Of a DNA stretch of 64,000 bases, positions 37,605-47,500 are shown one piece after another; positions within the stretch are counted from its first letter, which is position 1, and every line of letters starts with the position of its first letter. The notes under the pieces were generated by a model, which ran no database searches, was not told where the DNA came from, and saw nothing but the letters and a program-made list of their open reading frames with translations. Made by a program: the position numbers and the translations under genes. Location of the stretch: contig NC_020055.1 of the NCBI RefSeq assembly GCF_000331025.1, forward strand, positions 346,370-410,369, read 5' to 3'. The DNA comes from Maridesulfovibrio hydrothermalis AM13 = DSM 14728. Lineage in GTDB: Bacteria; Desulfobacterota; Desulfovibrionia; Desulfovibrionales; Desulfovibrionaceae.

Positions 37605-37643
37605 AACAGCCCCGCACTTATTTTTAAAGTACGGGGCTGTTTC
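37605..37643. terminator. bidirectional terminator between flavodoxin and Hpt gene
   Basis: AACAGCCCCG and CGGGGCTGTT form a perfect stem, extended by partly paired CACTT/GTA, with A- and T-rich flanks on either side. Confidence 0.85.
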
Positions 37644-37663
37644 AAGTTGATATCAAAGTAAGA

Positions 37664-38065
37664 TTAATTTTCGCCGGACAAAGCCCTCTGCACGGAAACT
37701 TCCAGCATGGTTTTCTGCAAGCGAATGCTTTTGCTGTCACTATTCAAAATATCTTCAATCAGAACCCGCAATTTATCAACAGCTTCGAGCGAAGCGGTAA
37801 TTATAAGTTCAGTGGGAATCAATCCTTCCGAACGAATCATTTCAAGTACATTTTCAAGCTTATGTGAAAGTTCTTCTATCCTTTTAAGCTTAAGCAAGTT
37901 TGAGCCGGCTTTAATAGAATGAGCATCTCTAAAAATAGAATTAATAAGCTCAGGTGTGCACTCGGATGTACAATTCTCCAAGTTGAGCAGCCCTTCCTCA
38001 AGATGGTCGAGACGTTCTAAAGTTTCTTCCTGAAATATGTCCAGTAACCTATCGCCAGTAGTCAT
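37664..38065 (-). CDS. stand-alone Hpt (histidine phosphotransfer) protein
   Basis: A 133-residue helical protein matching the P1 domain of CheA-type kinases. The phosphorylated residue is His49 in FRDAHSIKAGSNLL, a slightly altered form of HxxKGxA. There is no kinase or receiver domain, so it should relay phosphate between other proteins of a phosphorelay. No two-component partner is encoded in this window, so it is an orphan here. It converges on flavodoxin, and 281 nt of DNA without a recognisable gene separate it from the ABC-F gene upstream. Confidence 0.82.
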   Translation of the reverse strand: MTTGDRLLDIFQEETLERLDHLEEGLLNLENCTSECTPELINSIFRDAHSIKAGSNLLKLKRIEELSHKLENVLEMIRSEGLIPTELIITASLEAVDKLRVLIEDILNSDSKSIRLQKTMLEVSVQRALSGEN

Positions 38066-38346
38066 TAATTCTTGCCTTCAATTATATATTCGTATTTTAA
38101 ATACACTAAAAAGTTAATTTATGCCCCGCCGATGCGGTTATAAAGTTTATCTGCCCTACTGCATGCCTTTCGTCAACAGATGATAAGGATCATTTATGGC
38201 ACTTTTGTATATGTTTCGACAAGCTTTCCTTTTTGCCCGCAAAATTCTACACTGCCGCCCTCACAGCAAAAATAGTATAAAACATGACAATGTCTGTCTT
38301 CAATTATATAGTTAGTTTTCTGCAAATATAGCGTGGAGTTACCAAT

Positions 38347-40272
38347 ATGTCTTTAATGAGTGTAAATGATCTGAGCATGTCTTTCGGCGGACCGCTGCTG
38401 CTGAATAAAATTTCTTTTCAGGTAGAAAGGGGACAACGTATCTGCATTGTCGGACGTAACGGTGAAGGAAAATCCACCCTGCTCCGTCTCATGAGCGGCG
38501 ATCTTGTGCCTGACAGCGGCAATATTGCCAGCAAAAAAGGCGTTACCGTGGCCCGCTTGTCCCAGAAAGTTCCTGAAGTTCTAGAAGGTTCTGTTTTCGA
38601 AGTTGTTGCCAGTGGACTGGGAGAACTGGGATCAGCTCTTACCAGATACCATGCCGTCAGCCTTGAAGTTGCAAACGGCGGCGATGTCGCAAAACTTTCT
38701 GAAGTAGAAGATGTAATGGAAAGGCATGGCGGATGGGAAGCCATGACTACCATTGAAATGGTTATATCCCGTCTTTCTCTTTCACCCGAAATGCGTTTTG
38801 AAAAACTTTCCGGAGGCTTGAAACGCCGCGCCCTGCTGGCCCGTGCTCTTGCCAGCAAACCGGATATCCTGCTCCTTGATGAGCCTACCAACCATCTTGA
38901 TATCGACTCAATTGCATGGCTTGAAGAGTTTATTGTTAAAAACATCAAAACTCTCATCTTTATTACTCATGACCGCATGTTCCTGCGCCGTATTGCCACC
39001 CGCATCATTGAGCTGGACCGCGGCAACCTTGCGGACTGGTCCTGCGATTATGATACTTTCCTCAAACGCAAAGAAGACCTGCTTGCAGCCGAAGAGAAAA
39101 ACTGGTCCGAATTTGATAAAAAACTCGCCCGTGAAGAAACATGGATCAGACAGGGCATCAAAGCACGCCGCACCAGAAATGAAGGACGAGTTCGCGCCCT
39201 GAAAAAACTGCGTGAAGAACGCAAACTCAGGCGCGAGCGCACCGGAAAAGCAAATATTGAAATTCAGAATGCCGCGCGCTCCGGAAAAATTGTCGCTGAA
39301 ACAATCAATGCTTCATTTTCATGGGATGGAGTGCCGGTTTTTAAAAACCTGAATGCAACCATAACCCGCGGTGACCGCATCGGCATCATCGGCCCCAACG
39401 GAGCAGGCAAGACCACTCTTATTCAGGTTCTGCTTGGTAACCTCAAACCTGAATCGGGACAGGTCAAACTCGGGACAAAGCTTGAAGTTTCATATTTTGA
39501 CCAGCACCGCGAACAGCTTGATCCTCAAAAATCTGTGCGTGACAGCGTAGCTGACGGCAACGATACCGTTACCATCAACGGGCGCGACAAGCACATAATG
39601 GGTTATCTGAAAGATTTTCTTTTCGCACCGGAAAGAGCCAATTCTCCGGTAAGCGTACTTTCCGGCGGAGAACGCAACCGTCTGCTTTTGGCAAGGCTGT
39701 TCACCCGCCCTTCCAACCTGCTGGTAATGGATGAACCTACCAACGACCTTGACGCTGAGACCCTTGAGCTGCTGGAAGACCGCATCATGGAATACCCCGG
39801 CACGGTTATCATTGTCAGCCATGACCGTATGTTTCTGAACAACGTTGTGACCGGAACCATTGCCTTTGAAGGTAATGCCGAAGTGCGGGAATACGTAGGC
39901 GGATACGATGACTGGATAAGACAGCGTCCGCAAGGGGAGGAAAAAGTAAAACCCAAGCTTACTAAAGTGAAAGCAAGTAAACCTCCGGTCCAGCAGACTC
40001 CGCAAAAACTGAGCTACAAAGAACAGCGCGAGTATGACGGACTTAAAGCGGAACTGGTCGAACTTCCGGTAAAAATTGAAGAACTGGAGACCGCTATTGA
40101 AAAAATTCAAATGCTTATGGTCGACTCTGATTTCTATAGAAAATCAGCTCAGGAAATGGCCGCAACACAGGCAAAGCTTGAGGCTCTTGAAAGTGAGCAT
40201 GAAACCACTTTTGAACGCTGGGAGGAAGTGGAGGCCAAACTTGAGGAGTACCGGGGACGGGGCAGTAAGTAG
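38347..40272 (+). CDS. ABC-F family ATPase, Uup-like
   Basis: A 641-residue soluble protein with two ABC ATPase domains and no membrane segment. The first has GRNGEGKST, LSGGLKRRALLARAL and LLLDEPTNHLD; the second has GPNGAGKTT, LSGGERNRLLLARLF and VMDEPTNDLD. A charged coiled-coil tail from about residue 555 to the end is typical of Uup. ABC-F proteins act on ribosomes or on branched DNA; Uup is linked to DNA repair and ribosome assembly. GGAG is 8 nt before the ATG. A short hairpin at 40278-40298 follows the stop codon. Confidence 0.9.
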   Translation: MSLMSVNDLSMSFGGPLLLNKISFQVERGQRICIVGRNGEGKSTLLRLMSGDLVPDSGNIASKKGVTVARLSQKVPEVLEGSVFEVVASGLGELGSALTRYHAVSLEVANGGDVAKLSEVEDVMERHGGWEAMTTIEMVISRLSLSPEMRFEKLSGGLKRRALLARALASKPDILLLDEPTNHLDIDSIAWLEEFIVKNIKTLIFITHDRMFLRRIATRIIELDRGNLADWSCDYDTFLKRKEDLLAAEEKNWSEFDKKLAREETWIRQGIKARRTRNEGRVRALKKLREERKLRRERTGKANIEIQNAARSGKIVAETINASFSWDGVPVFKNLNATITRGDRIGIIGPNGAGKTTLIQVLLGNLKPESGQVKLGTKLEVSYFDQHREQLDPQKSVRDSVADGNDTVTINGRDKHIMGYLKDFLFAPERANSPVSVLSGGERNRLLLARLFTRPSNLLVMDEPTNDLDAETLELLEDRIMEYPGTVIIVSHDRMFLNNVVTGTIAFEGNAEVREYVGGYDDWIRQRPQGEEKVKPKLTKVKASKPPVQQTPQKLSYKEQREYDGLKAELVELPVKIEELETAIEKIQMLMVDSDFYRKSAQEMAATQAKLEALESEHETTFERWEEVEAKLEEYRGRGSK

Positions 40273-40277
40273 CCTTT

Positions 40278-40298
40278 ACCCGGCTGTACCAGCCGGGT
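40278..40298 (+). other. hairpin between the ABC-F and KtrB genes
   Basis: ACCCGGCTG-TAC-CAGCCGGGT is a perfect 9-bp stem with a 3-nt loop. No T-run follows, so it is a weak terminator or a processing structure rather than a standard intrinsic terminator. Confidence 0.5.
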
Positions 40299-40328
40299 CT
40301 TGCCATATTCAAGACTGAAGCGTAAATT

Positions 40329-41696
40329 ATGCTCATGAAATCAAAAGCGTCTTCACCATTCTGGATGCCTATTTACGCATTCCTCGCCGCTGTTATCACA
40401 GGCGGCCTGATTCTGAAACTGGACGTCTGCCATCCGGGAAAAGAACTGTCTTTTCTTGATGCCATATTTACAGCAACCTCGGCAGTATGTGTTACAGGTC
40501 TTGCGGTTGTTGACACCGGGGCCTTTTTCAGCCGGACCGGACAAAGCGTGATTTTATGTCTGATTCAGCTCGGAGGGCTGGGCATCATGACCTACGCCAG
40601 CCTTGTCATATATCTGCTGGGGAAAAAAGTCAGCGCAGCCGACCGCATCGCCGTCAGTCAAACGCTGATCCATGACCCTTCATTTAATATGGGCAAGTTT
40701 GTTGTCGGCGTTGTTACGGCGGTTCTGTCGTTTGAAGCCATCGGTGCGCTTCTCCTCAACCGCATGGACCCCGTAGGCTTTCATCTCTACTCTGCCGTAT
40801 TTCATTCTGTATCGGCCTTCTGCAATGCCGGTTTTTCCCTTTATTCCGACAGTCTGACTACATGGAAAGACCACTTGGGCATCAACGCAGTCTTCATGGT
40901 CCTTATTATCATGGGGGGACTTGGTTTTTACGTCATGACCGAACTATGGCAGAAGCTGGGCAACTTTATATGCAGACGTAAAACCGAAGTAACAGCGCAC
41001 GCCTTTTCATGGCATACCCGCGTTGTGCTCGAAACCTCCTTTTTTCTGATCGCAGCCGGCGGGATTGTTCTCTTTCTGACGGAAGGGATGAAACCTCATT
41101 CCCTCAAAGGTTCAAATTTCAATGAGCTTGCAGCCCTTTTCCAATCTGTAACCTGCCGCACCGCAGGGTTTAACTCAGTCGAAATATCAAGTCTGACCAA
41201 CATTTCTTTATTGATCATGATTTCACTCATGCTCATCGGCGGTTCGCCCGGTTCATGTGCCGGAGGACTCAAAACAACAACTTTCCGCACATGGCTGGCT
41301 TTCATTATCTCCAAAATAAAAGGACATTCTCAGGTACGTGTCGGCTGGTATGCCCTGACCAGAGAAAGCGTCAACCGGGCCTTGACTTTACTGACTCTTG
41401 CCAGCGTAATCCTAGGTTCTGCAATCGTTCTGCTCAGCTTAACCGAAGGCAGCCATCTGCCCCACATTGAAGCCAGAGGACATTTCATAGAGATAACCTT
41501 CGAAGCCGTTTCAGCCTTTGCCACAGTAGGCCTTTCCACCGGATTGACCCCGGGGTTAAGCGATGCCGGAAAAATTATAATTATCATCCTGATGTTTGTA
41601 GGAAGGTTAGGACCGGTCTGGCTGCTTACCGCCATAAACAGCTGGCAAAGTGAACCGCGCTTTCGTCTGCCCGAGGACGATCTCCCTTTGGGATAA
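40329..41696 (+). CDS. ktrB: potassium uptake protein, TrkH/KtrB family
   Basis: A 455-residue membrane protein with four repeated M1-P-M2 units. The selectivity-filter segments are TSAVCVTGLAVVD, SAFCNAGFSLY, TCRTAGFNSVE and SAFATVGLSTGLT, each with the central glycine. This is the ion-conducting subunit of a Ktr-type potassium system. The start may be the ATG at 40329 or at 40335; neither has a strong ribosome site. The gating subunit gene follows after 209 nt. The length is nearer KtrB than the longer TrkH. Confidence 0.9.
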   Translation: MLMKSKASSPFWMPIYAFLAAVITGGLILKLDVCHPGKELSFLDAIFTATSAVCVTGLAVVDTGAFFSRTGQSVILCLIQLGGLGIMTYASLVIYLLGKKVSAADRIAVSQTLIHDPSFNMGKFVVGVVTAVLSFEAIGALLLNRMDPVGFHLYSAVFHSVSAFCNAGFSLYSDSLTTWKDHLGINAVFMVLIIMGGLGFYVMTELWQKLGNFICRRKTEVTAHAFSWHTRVVLETSFFLIAAGGIVLFLTEGMKPHSLKGSNFNELAALFQSVTCRTAGFNSVEISSLTNISLLIMISLMLIGGSPGSCAGGLKTTTFRTWLAFIISKIKGHSQVRVGWYALTRESVNRALTLLTLASVILGSAIVLLSLTEGSHLPHIEARGHFIEITFEAVSAFATVGLSTGLTPGLSDAGKIIIIILMFVGRLGPVWLLTAINSWQSEPRFRLPEDDLPLG

Positions 41697-41905
41697 TGCA
41701 CTTCCGGAGACTCTCTGAGGAATTTACGGAAAATTTCTTAAGGTACGTCCAGTTCGTTTTAACAGTTATCCATCCGGATGTGGATTGGTAAAAGTTCAAC
41801 TGCATTTGTTAGATAGATACGCTGTGTTAATCGCTAATGGTACGAAAGAATAATATTTTTGAAAAATAGGAGCTGCCGAAGCGGCCCTGTTTCAACGGAG
41901 TAAAA

Positions 41906-42565
41906 ATGTCAGATAAAATAGAAGTCGGTGTAATCGGACTTGGCAAATTTGGCTTAGAGCTGGCTCTTAACTTGCGCAAACTTGGTCATAACGTTGTCGG
42001 CGTTGATACTGGTGAAGAACGTGTTAAGGCGGCAAAACCCTTTTTAGCGCAGGTTTTTCAAGCTGACGGCACAGACCAGCAGACTTTGGAACAACTCAGC
42101 TTTCAGGATTTCGACTATGTTGTTGTGTCAACAGGTGATTCCATGGAAGCCAGCATTCTGGTTGTTTTGAACCTTCAGGAAATGGGGGTCAATAAAATCT
42201 GGGTTAAGGCTATCAGCGAGGCTCATAAAAAAGTTCTCAAAAAGATGGGCGTTGATTTTGTTGTTTTTCCTGAACACTTTGCGGCCAAGCAACTTGCTCA
42301 TAAGCTTTCCACCCCGGGCATGATCGAATATTTATCTATGGGCCACGATGTGCTTATCAAGGAGCGGGAGGCTGGCGACTGGACGGGCAAAACTTTAATA
42401 GATCTCAACCTGACCAATAATTATCAGGTACAGGTTATTGCCATCAGGAAAAATGGTTCCGAAGAGCTGGATTTTGTTCCTAAAGCTAATCAGCCGCTTG
42501 GCTCAAATGATGTTCTGATCCTCATCGGCGCACGGGAAAATTTGATAAAATTGCCTGACTCTTAA
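41906..42565 (+). CDS. ktrA: potassium uptake regulatory subunit, KtrA/TrkA family
   Basis: A 219-residue cytoplasmic protein with one TrkA-N (RCK) and one TrkA-C domain, the usual KtrA design. The nucleotide motif is GLGKFGLELALNLRKLGHNV at residues 10-29 with the acidic residue in VVGVDTGEE beyond it. A ring of these subunits binds ATP/ADP and gates KtrB. ACGGAG precedes the ATG. Its TAA stop shares the tetramer TTAA with the stop codon of the convergent TPR gene. Confidence 0.93.
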   Translation: MSDKIEVGVIGLGKFGLELALNLRKLGHNVVGVDTGEERVKAAKPFLAQVFQADGTDQQTLEQLSFQDFDYVVVSTGDSMEASILVVLNLQEMGVNKIWVKAISEAHKKVLKKMGVDFVVFPEHFAAKQLAHKLSTPGMIEYLSMGHDVLIKEREAGDWTGKTLIDLNLTNNYQVQVIAIRKNGSEELDFVPKANQPLGSNDVLILIGARENLIKLPDS

Positions 42566-43542
42566 AAATCATCATCAAGGTTGTAGAGATTTTTTTCAAT
42601 CTCCTTGATCTTCATGTCCTCCTCTTCAAGCTCTATCATGCGATCTCTGATTTCGTGAGTCTTTTCAATAGCGTCATCCAGATCCACCCCTGCGGCAAGC
42701 TGCATTTTACGCAGCAGATTAAGAATATCGCTGCGCAGGGAACTAGTGTTGTCAGCTGAGCTTAATTCTTTAAGCATATGATCATCAGAGGTACTCTTTT
42801 TGACCAGATAATTGCAGAATTTACGTGCTTCCTCCACTCCGCGGTTCTTTTCCAGACACAGAGTCAAATAACGAAAACAATTTTCCCAGTCTCCGGCCTC
42901 ATAGTGGGTACGGGCTATGTTGAAGAAAAGATTTTCATCATCACTATCTAAGTCAATGCCTCGATTATAATATTGTAAAGCTTCACGGTACAGGCCGTTT
43001 TTGCGCATCGATATGCCGAAATCGTTGAACATGTGTTTATGCTTTGCAGCAAAAGCTGTTTTCATTTGCAGGACTTTTGAAAAAACCTCCTGCGCTTTTT
43101 CCACATCCCCTTTTTCAAAGTATGTCTGCCCCAGTCCGAAAGTTGCACGGACATTTCCTTCGTCTACTTCAAGTGCGTCAGCGTATTCCATCTCCGCGCT
43201 GTACAGCTCTCCATGCTCCCGATGCACTTCACCGCGTTCCAGAGTTCTATTCAATCGATCCATAGATGGACGTACTTCCTGATGCCAGTAGTCCAGTTCA
43301 AGGGTATATTCTGTTGCGAAATCGTCAGTGGTGACATTTTTTGATGAACCGGACGGAACTTTTTTTTCATTCAACTCCTGAAGTTCAAAAAAACCGCCGT
43401 CCAGCTTTTGAGCCAGAAAATATTTTTTGCCTTTTTTATCAGCTTCAGAACGCAAGGAAACTACTGTTACTAATTTTCGTTCTCCATTTTTATCTTTTCC
43501 TGACGATGGTTTGTAGTTAAAAAAAGTTGTGTCAGCGTTCAT
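42562..43542 (-). CDS. tetratricopeptide repeat protein
   Basis: A 326-residue soluble protein. The first 70 or so residues form a small basic domain without a known match. From about residue 85 to 235 there are at least four TPR units, for example YSAEMEYADALEVDEGNVRA and ALQYYNRGIDLDSDDENLFF. The C terminus is a highly charged helix likely to form a coiled coil. It is probably a scaffold for protein-protein contacts. The ATG at 43542 has GGAGG 8 nt upstream, better than an ATG 27 nt earlier. No function can be assigned. Confidence 0.85.
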   Translation of the reverse strand: MNADTTFFNYKPSSGKDKNGERKLVTVVSLRSEADKKGKKYFLAQKLDGGFFELQELNEKKVPSGSSKNVTTDDFATEYTLELDYWHQEVRPSMDRLNRTLERGEVHREHGELYSAEMEYADALEVDEGNVRATFGLGQTYFEKGDVEKAQEVFSKVLQMKTAFAAKHKHMFNDFGISMRKNGLYREALQYYNRGIDLDSDDENLFFNIARTHYEAGDWENCFRYLTLCLEKNRGVEEARKFCNYLVKKSTSDDHMLKELSSADNTSSLRSDILNLLRKMQLAAGVDLDDAIEKTHEIRDRMIELEEEDMKIKEIEKNLYNLDDDF

Positions 43543-43744
43543 GGTAGATGCCTCCGGCGGCTTGATCATTTGTAAAAAAGATCAAGAATTCCAAAACCTT
43601 TAATTGGATTGTGTCTTTATTTATTGATCTCTTTATGCATTCTTAATCGGCTGATTTGCTTGTTTTGTATAGGTCCAGTACTGCCAGTTAAGATTATCGC
43701 TCAATTCTGGAACTTCATAAAGAAATCCGCTAGGGTCCACCTCA

Positions 43745-44548
43745 ATGCAACGATACCGCCCCATTTATTTTTTTATTACTATTACCATAATATTGCACCT
43801 TTTTGCTGCAAAAAGCTATGCCCGCGTTTTTTTAACCGCTCCGATTGTCAAGTGTGAAATGTTAAATCATTTTCCTCATGACGACAGGGCCTTTACACAG
43901 GGTTTTTTGTATTATGAAGGAATGTTCTATGAAAGTACCGGAAAGCATGGTCGCTCCTCAATACGCAAAACCGAGCTTGAAACGGGCCTGCTCAGAAACG
44001 AAGTGCGCCTCGCCCGCAAGCTGTTCGGTGAAGGTATTTGTGCATGGAAAGACAAAATTTATCAGCTTACATGGCAGGCCGGTAAATGTTTTGTGTATGA
44101 TGCAGGATCTCTTGCCCGCAGGGAGGTCTTCAAATACAAAGGACAAGGATGGGGACTGACAACAGACGGGCAGTTTATTTTTCAAAGCAATGGATCATCC
44201 ATACTCACCCTGCGCGATCCATACGATTTTGCCAGAATTAAAAAACTGCAAATCATGGACGGGAAGACAAAAGTCTATAAACTGAATGAACTGGAATACA
44301 TCAACGGACTGATTTATTGCAATATCTGGAAGGAAGACCGCATTGCCGTGATCGACCCCGCAGACGCAATGGTCAAACAATGGATTGATATTTCCAGCCT
44401 GCGCCCTCTGGCCGGAGATAAAGCTGAAGCTGCCAACGGCATCGCATGGGACGCCGGCGGCAAACGGCTTTATGTTACCGGAAAATTCTGGAATAAAATT
44501 TTCGAAATCAAACTACCCGCAATAGAGCAATCAAATTCAGCCAAATAA
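43745..44548 (+). CDS. glutaminyl-peptide cyclotransferase (plant-type)
   Basis: A 267-residue exported protein with a signal peptide ending near SYA at residue 26. The mature part is a beta-propeller of the glutamine cyclotransferase family: FPHDDRAFTQGFLYYEGMFYESTG, WGLTTDGQFIFQSNGSS, LNELEYINGLIYCNIW and GIAWDAGGKRLYVTGKFW are characteristic. It converts N-terminal glutamine of exported proteins to pyroglutamate. The start codon lacks a strong ribosome site. Its stop lies 4 nt before the next gene, so the two may be co-transcribed although their functions are unrelated. Confidence 0.88.
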   Translation: MQRYRPIYFFITITIILHLFAAKSYARVFLTAPIVKCEMLNHFPHDDRAFTQGFLYYEGMFYESTGKHGRSSIRKTELETGLLRNEVRLARKLFGEGICAWKDKIYQLTWQAGKCFVYDAGSLARREVFKYKGQGWGLTTDGQFIFQSNGSSILTLRDPYDFARIKKLQIMDGKTKVYKLNELEYINGLIYCNIWKEDRIAVIDPADAMVKQWIDISSLRPLAGDKAEAANGIAWDAGGKRLYVTGKFWNKIFEIKLPAIEQSNSAK

Positions 44549-44552
44549 TCAC

Positions 44553-47500
44553 ATGAAAAAATCACTGGGTATCTGCGCCGGAGCCTCAACCATCAGCATG
44601 GTTCTTATCGGCAAAGAAAACGGCAGAACAATAATCCTGAATACTGTTTCCATCAGCCACGAAGGAGATCCTGCTGGAACTGTCCTGAGAGGTCTTAATA
44701 AAATAAGTCCGCCAGCCGGAGTCCGCACCGCTATCACCGGACGGAAATTCAGACATCTGCTTGACCTGCCCTCCATATCTGAACCGCAGGCTCTTGAAGC
44801 TGCTGTTGAATATAACAGACTTGTTGACCACGGCTACCGCACCCTGCTCAGTGCAGGCGGTGAAACTTTCATGGCCTACCTGCTGGACTCCAGCGGCAAG
44901 GTTGAAACTGTCCACACAGGAAATAAATGCGCTTCCGGAACCGGAGAATTCCTAGTGCAGCAGCTTGGACGCATGAACCTTGATCTGGAAAGCATGGGCG
45001 GTATGGATGAAAATGTTGCCGCGCACAAGGTTTCAGGACGCTGCTCCGTTTTCTGCAAAAGCGACTGTACCCATGCTTTAAATAAAGGAACGGATAAAGA
45101 AGCCGTTGTTGCAGGACTGGCCCGCATGATGTCCGGAAAATGTCTGGAACTGTTACGCAAGCTTCCTGCAAAAAAAGTTGCCCTCATCGGAAGTTGTTCA
45201 CTTAACAAATTTATGGTTCGCGAACTGCGTAAAGAAATCCCTGATCTGCATATCCCTGAATACGCCCACTGCCTTGAAGCTCTCGGCACAGCTCTATGGG
45301 CCGGAGAAAATGGAACTGTTCCAGCGGATGATTTTAATTCACTGATCCGTAAAGGTGATACCGGATTTACTTATCTGCCCCCCCTTGGATCATTTATTGA
45401 TTCGGTTACCTTCCACGAGAGCAGGCAGGTAAATTTTACTCCGGGCAGTGAGCTTGCGCTCGGCCTTGATGTCGGGTCAACCACAACCAAAGGAGTGCTG
45501 ATTGACCTGAACAGCACACAAATCGTAGCCTCATGCTATCTGCGCACCGACGGTGACCCCATTGGTGCTTCGCGCCGCGTCTATGCTGATCTGGCAAGTC
45601 AGGTTCCTGCCGGAACTGCGGCAAAGGTTCTCGGGGTTACCGGATCAGGCCGCAACATCGCGGGCCTGCATGCAGGCACAGAAGGCATCATCAATGAAAT
45701 CACAGCTCACGCCACAGCCGCGGTGCATTATGATCCTGAAGTAGACACCATTTTTGAAATTGGCGGTCAGGATGCAAAATACACATGGCTTAAAAATGCC
45801 GTCCCCTGCGATTATGCAATGAACGAGGCATGCAGCGCCGGAACCGGATCTTTTCTGGAGGAAAGTGCCAAGGAAACTTTGGGGATTGAAGTAACCGAGA
45901 TAGCAGATATAGCTTTCAAGGGAACAAATCCACCTAACTTCAATGACCAGTGCGCAGCCTTTATCGGTTCAGACTTAAAACTTGCGGCGCAGGACGGCGT
46001 GCCTCTGGAGGACATGGTTGCCGGACTGGTTTATTCAATATGCATCAACTACGCTAACAGAGTTAAAGGCAATCGTACTGTTGGCAATAAAATTTTTATG
46101 CAAGGCGGGGTCTGCTACAACAAAGCCGTTCCTGTCGCCATGGCAGCTCTTACCGGAACCAGAATTATTGTCCCGCCTCACCCAGGTTTAACCGGAGCTT
46201 TCGGTGTTGCCCTTGAGGCGGCAAAACGATCCGCACAGGGACTCCTTGCCAAGGGAAGATTTGAACCGGCAGAACTTGCGAAGCGGGAGGTTAACTATAA
46301 ACCACCGTTCATCTGCAACGGGAAAGGACGTGACTGCGATTTAGGCTGTTCTATTTCACGGATTGAAATTCAAGGTAAGACCTTTCCCTTTGGCGGGATA
46401 TGCAACCGTTTTGATAACTCCAAAGTTTCAAAAGATATCACACAAGGCGAAGATCTGGTTCTATGGCGTGAGAAGAGAGTCTTTCGCGACCTGTGCAGGC
46501 CGGTTGAAGGACAGCCTGTTATCGGCATGAACCGCTCTCTCCTTATGAACACATGGTTCCCGCTGTTCAATGCTTTTTTTAAAGAACTCGGTTTTGGAGT
46601 CATACTTCCTGAAGCAATTGATCCGGATTCCATTGAACAGAAAGGAGCACCTTTCTGCCATCCGGTTGAGCTGGCCCACGGCAGCATGGGAGAACTTCTA
46701 AAACTTGACACTGATCACATCTTTCTGCCTCATCTACGTTCCATGCCTCTTAAAAGCGGCGACAGGTCGAGTACCTGCGTATTAGTACAGGGCGAGCCTT
46801 ATTACCTGCGCTCCGCCTTTCCTGAACTGGAAAAAAAATCCGTGCTGAGTCCGGTTATTCATATGCAGGAAGGCATTTCACAAGTCCGCAAGGCTCTGCT
46901 TGGAACAGCCGCCATGCTTGGCGCCGGCGTAAACAGGGCAACCAGTGCCTTTGACACAGCAATGAATGTACAGGACCGATTTTTCGCCGACCTGAAACAC
47001 AAAGGTGAAGAGTTTATCCGCGAACTGGAAAAGTCAGAAGACAGAGAAGCCATAGCCCTGCTTGGCAGGCCGTATAATGCATTCAGTGCGTGGGCAAACA
47101 AGTCCATTCCCGCAAAATTTGCCACTCGCGGAGTATCGATTATCCCCTGCGATATGCTGCCGCGCAGTGAAGGGTGCAGCGAAAAACTTAATATGTACTG
47201 GGCCACAGGTGAACAGATCATGGACTCTGCCGCTCTGATTGCAAATCATCCGCAATTATATGGAACATATATTACAAATTTCTCCTGCGGTCCCGACTCA
47301 TTTCTGCTCAGCAATTTCAGAAAAGTCATGGGAAAAAAACCATCCCTGACCCTTGAACTGGACAGTCACACCGCTGATGCCGGAATTGAAACCCGCCTTG
47401 AAGCTTTTCTCGATATTATCAGCGGATACAAAATGATGGCAGAAAAAGACAGCCCGCCTTCTGCAACCTTCAAACAAGCCAGATGCGAAGCTCAGGACAA

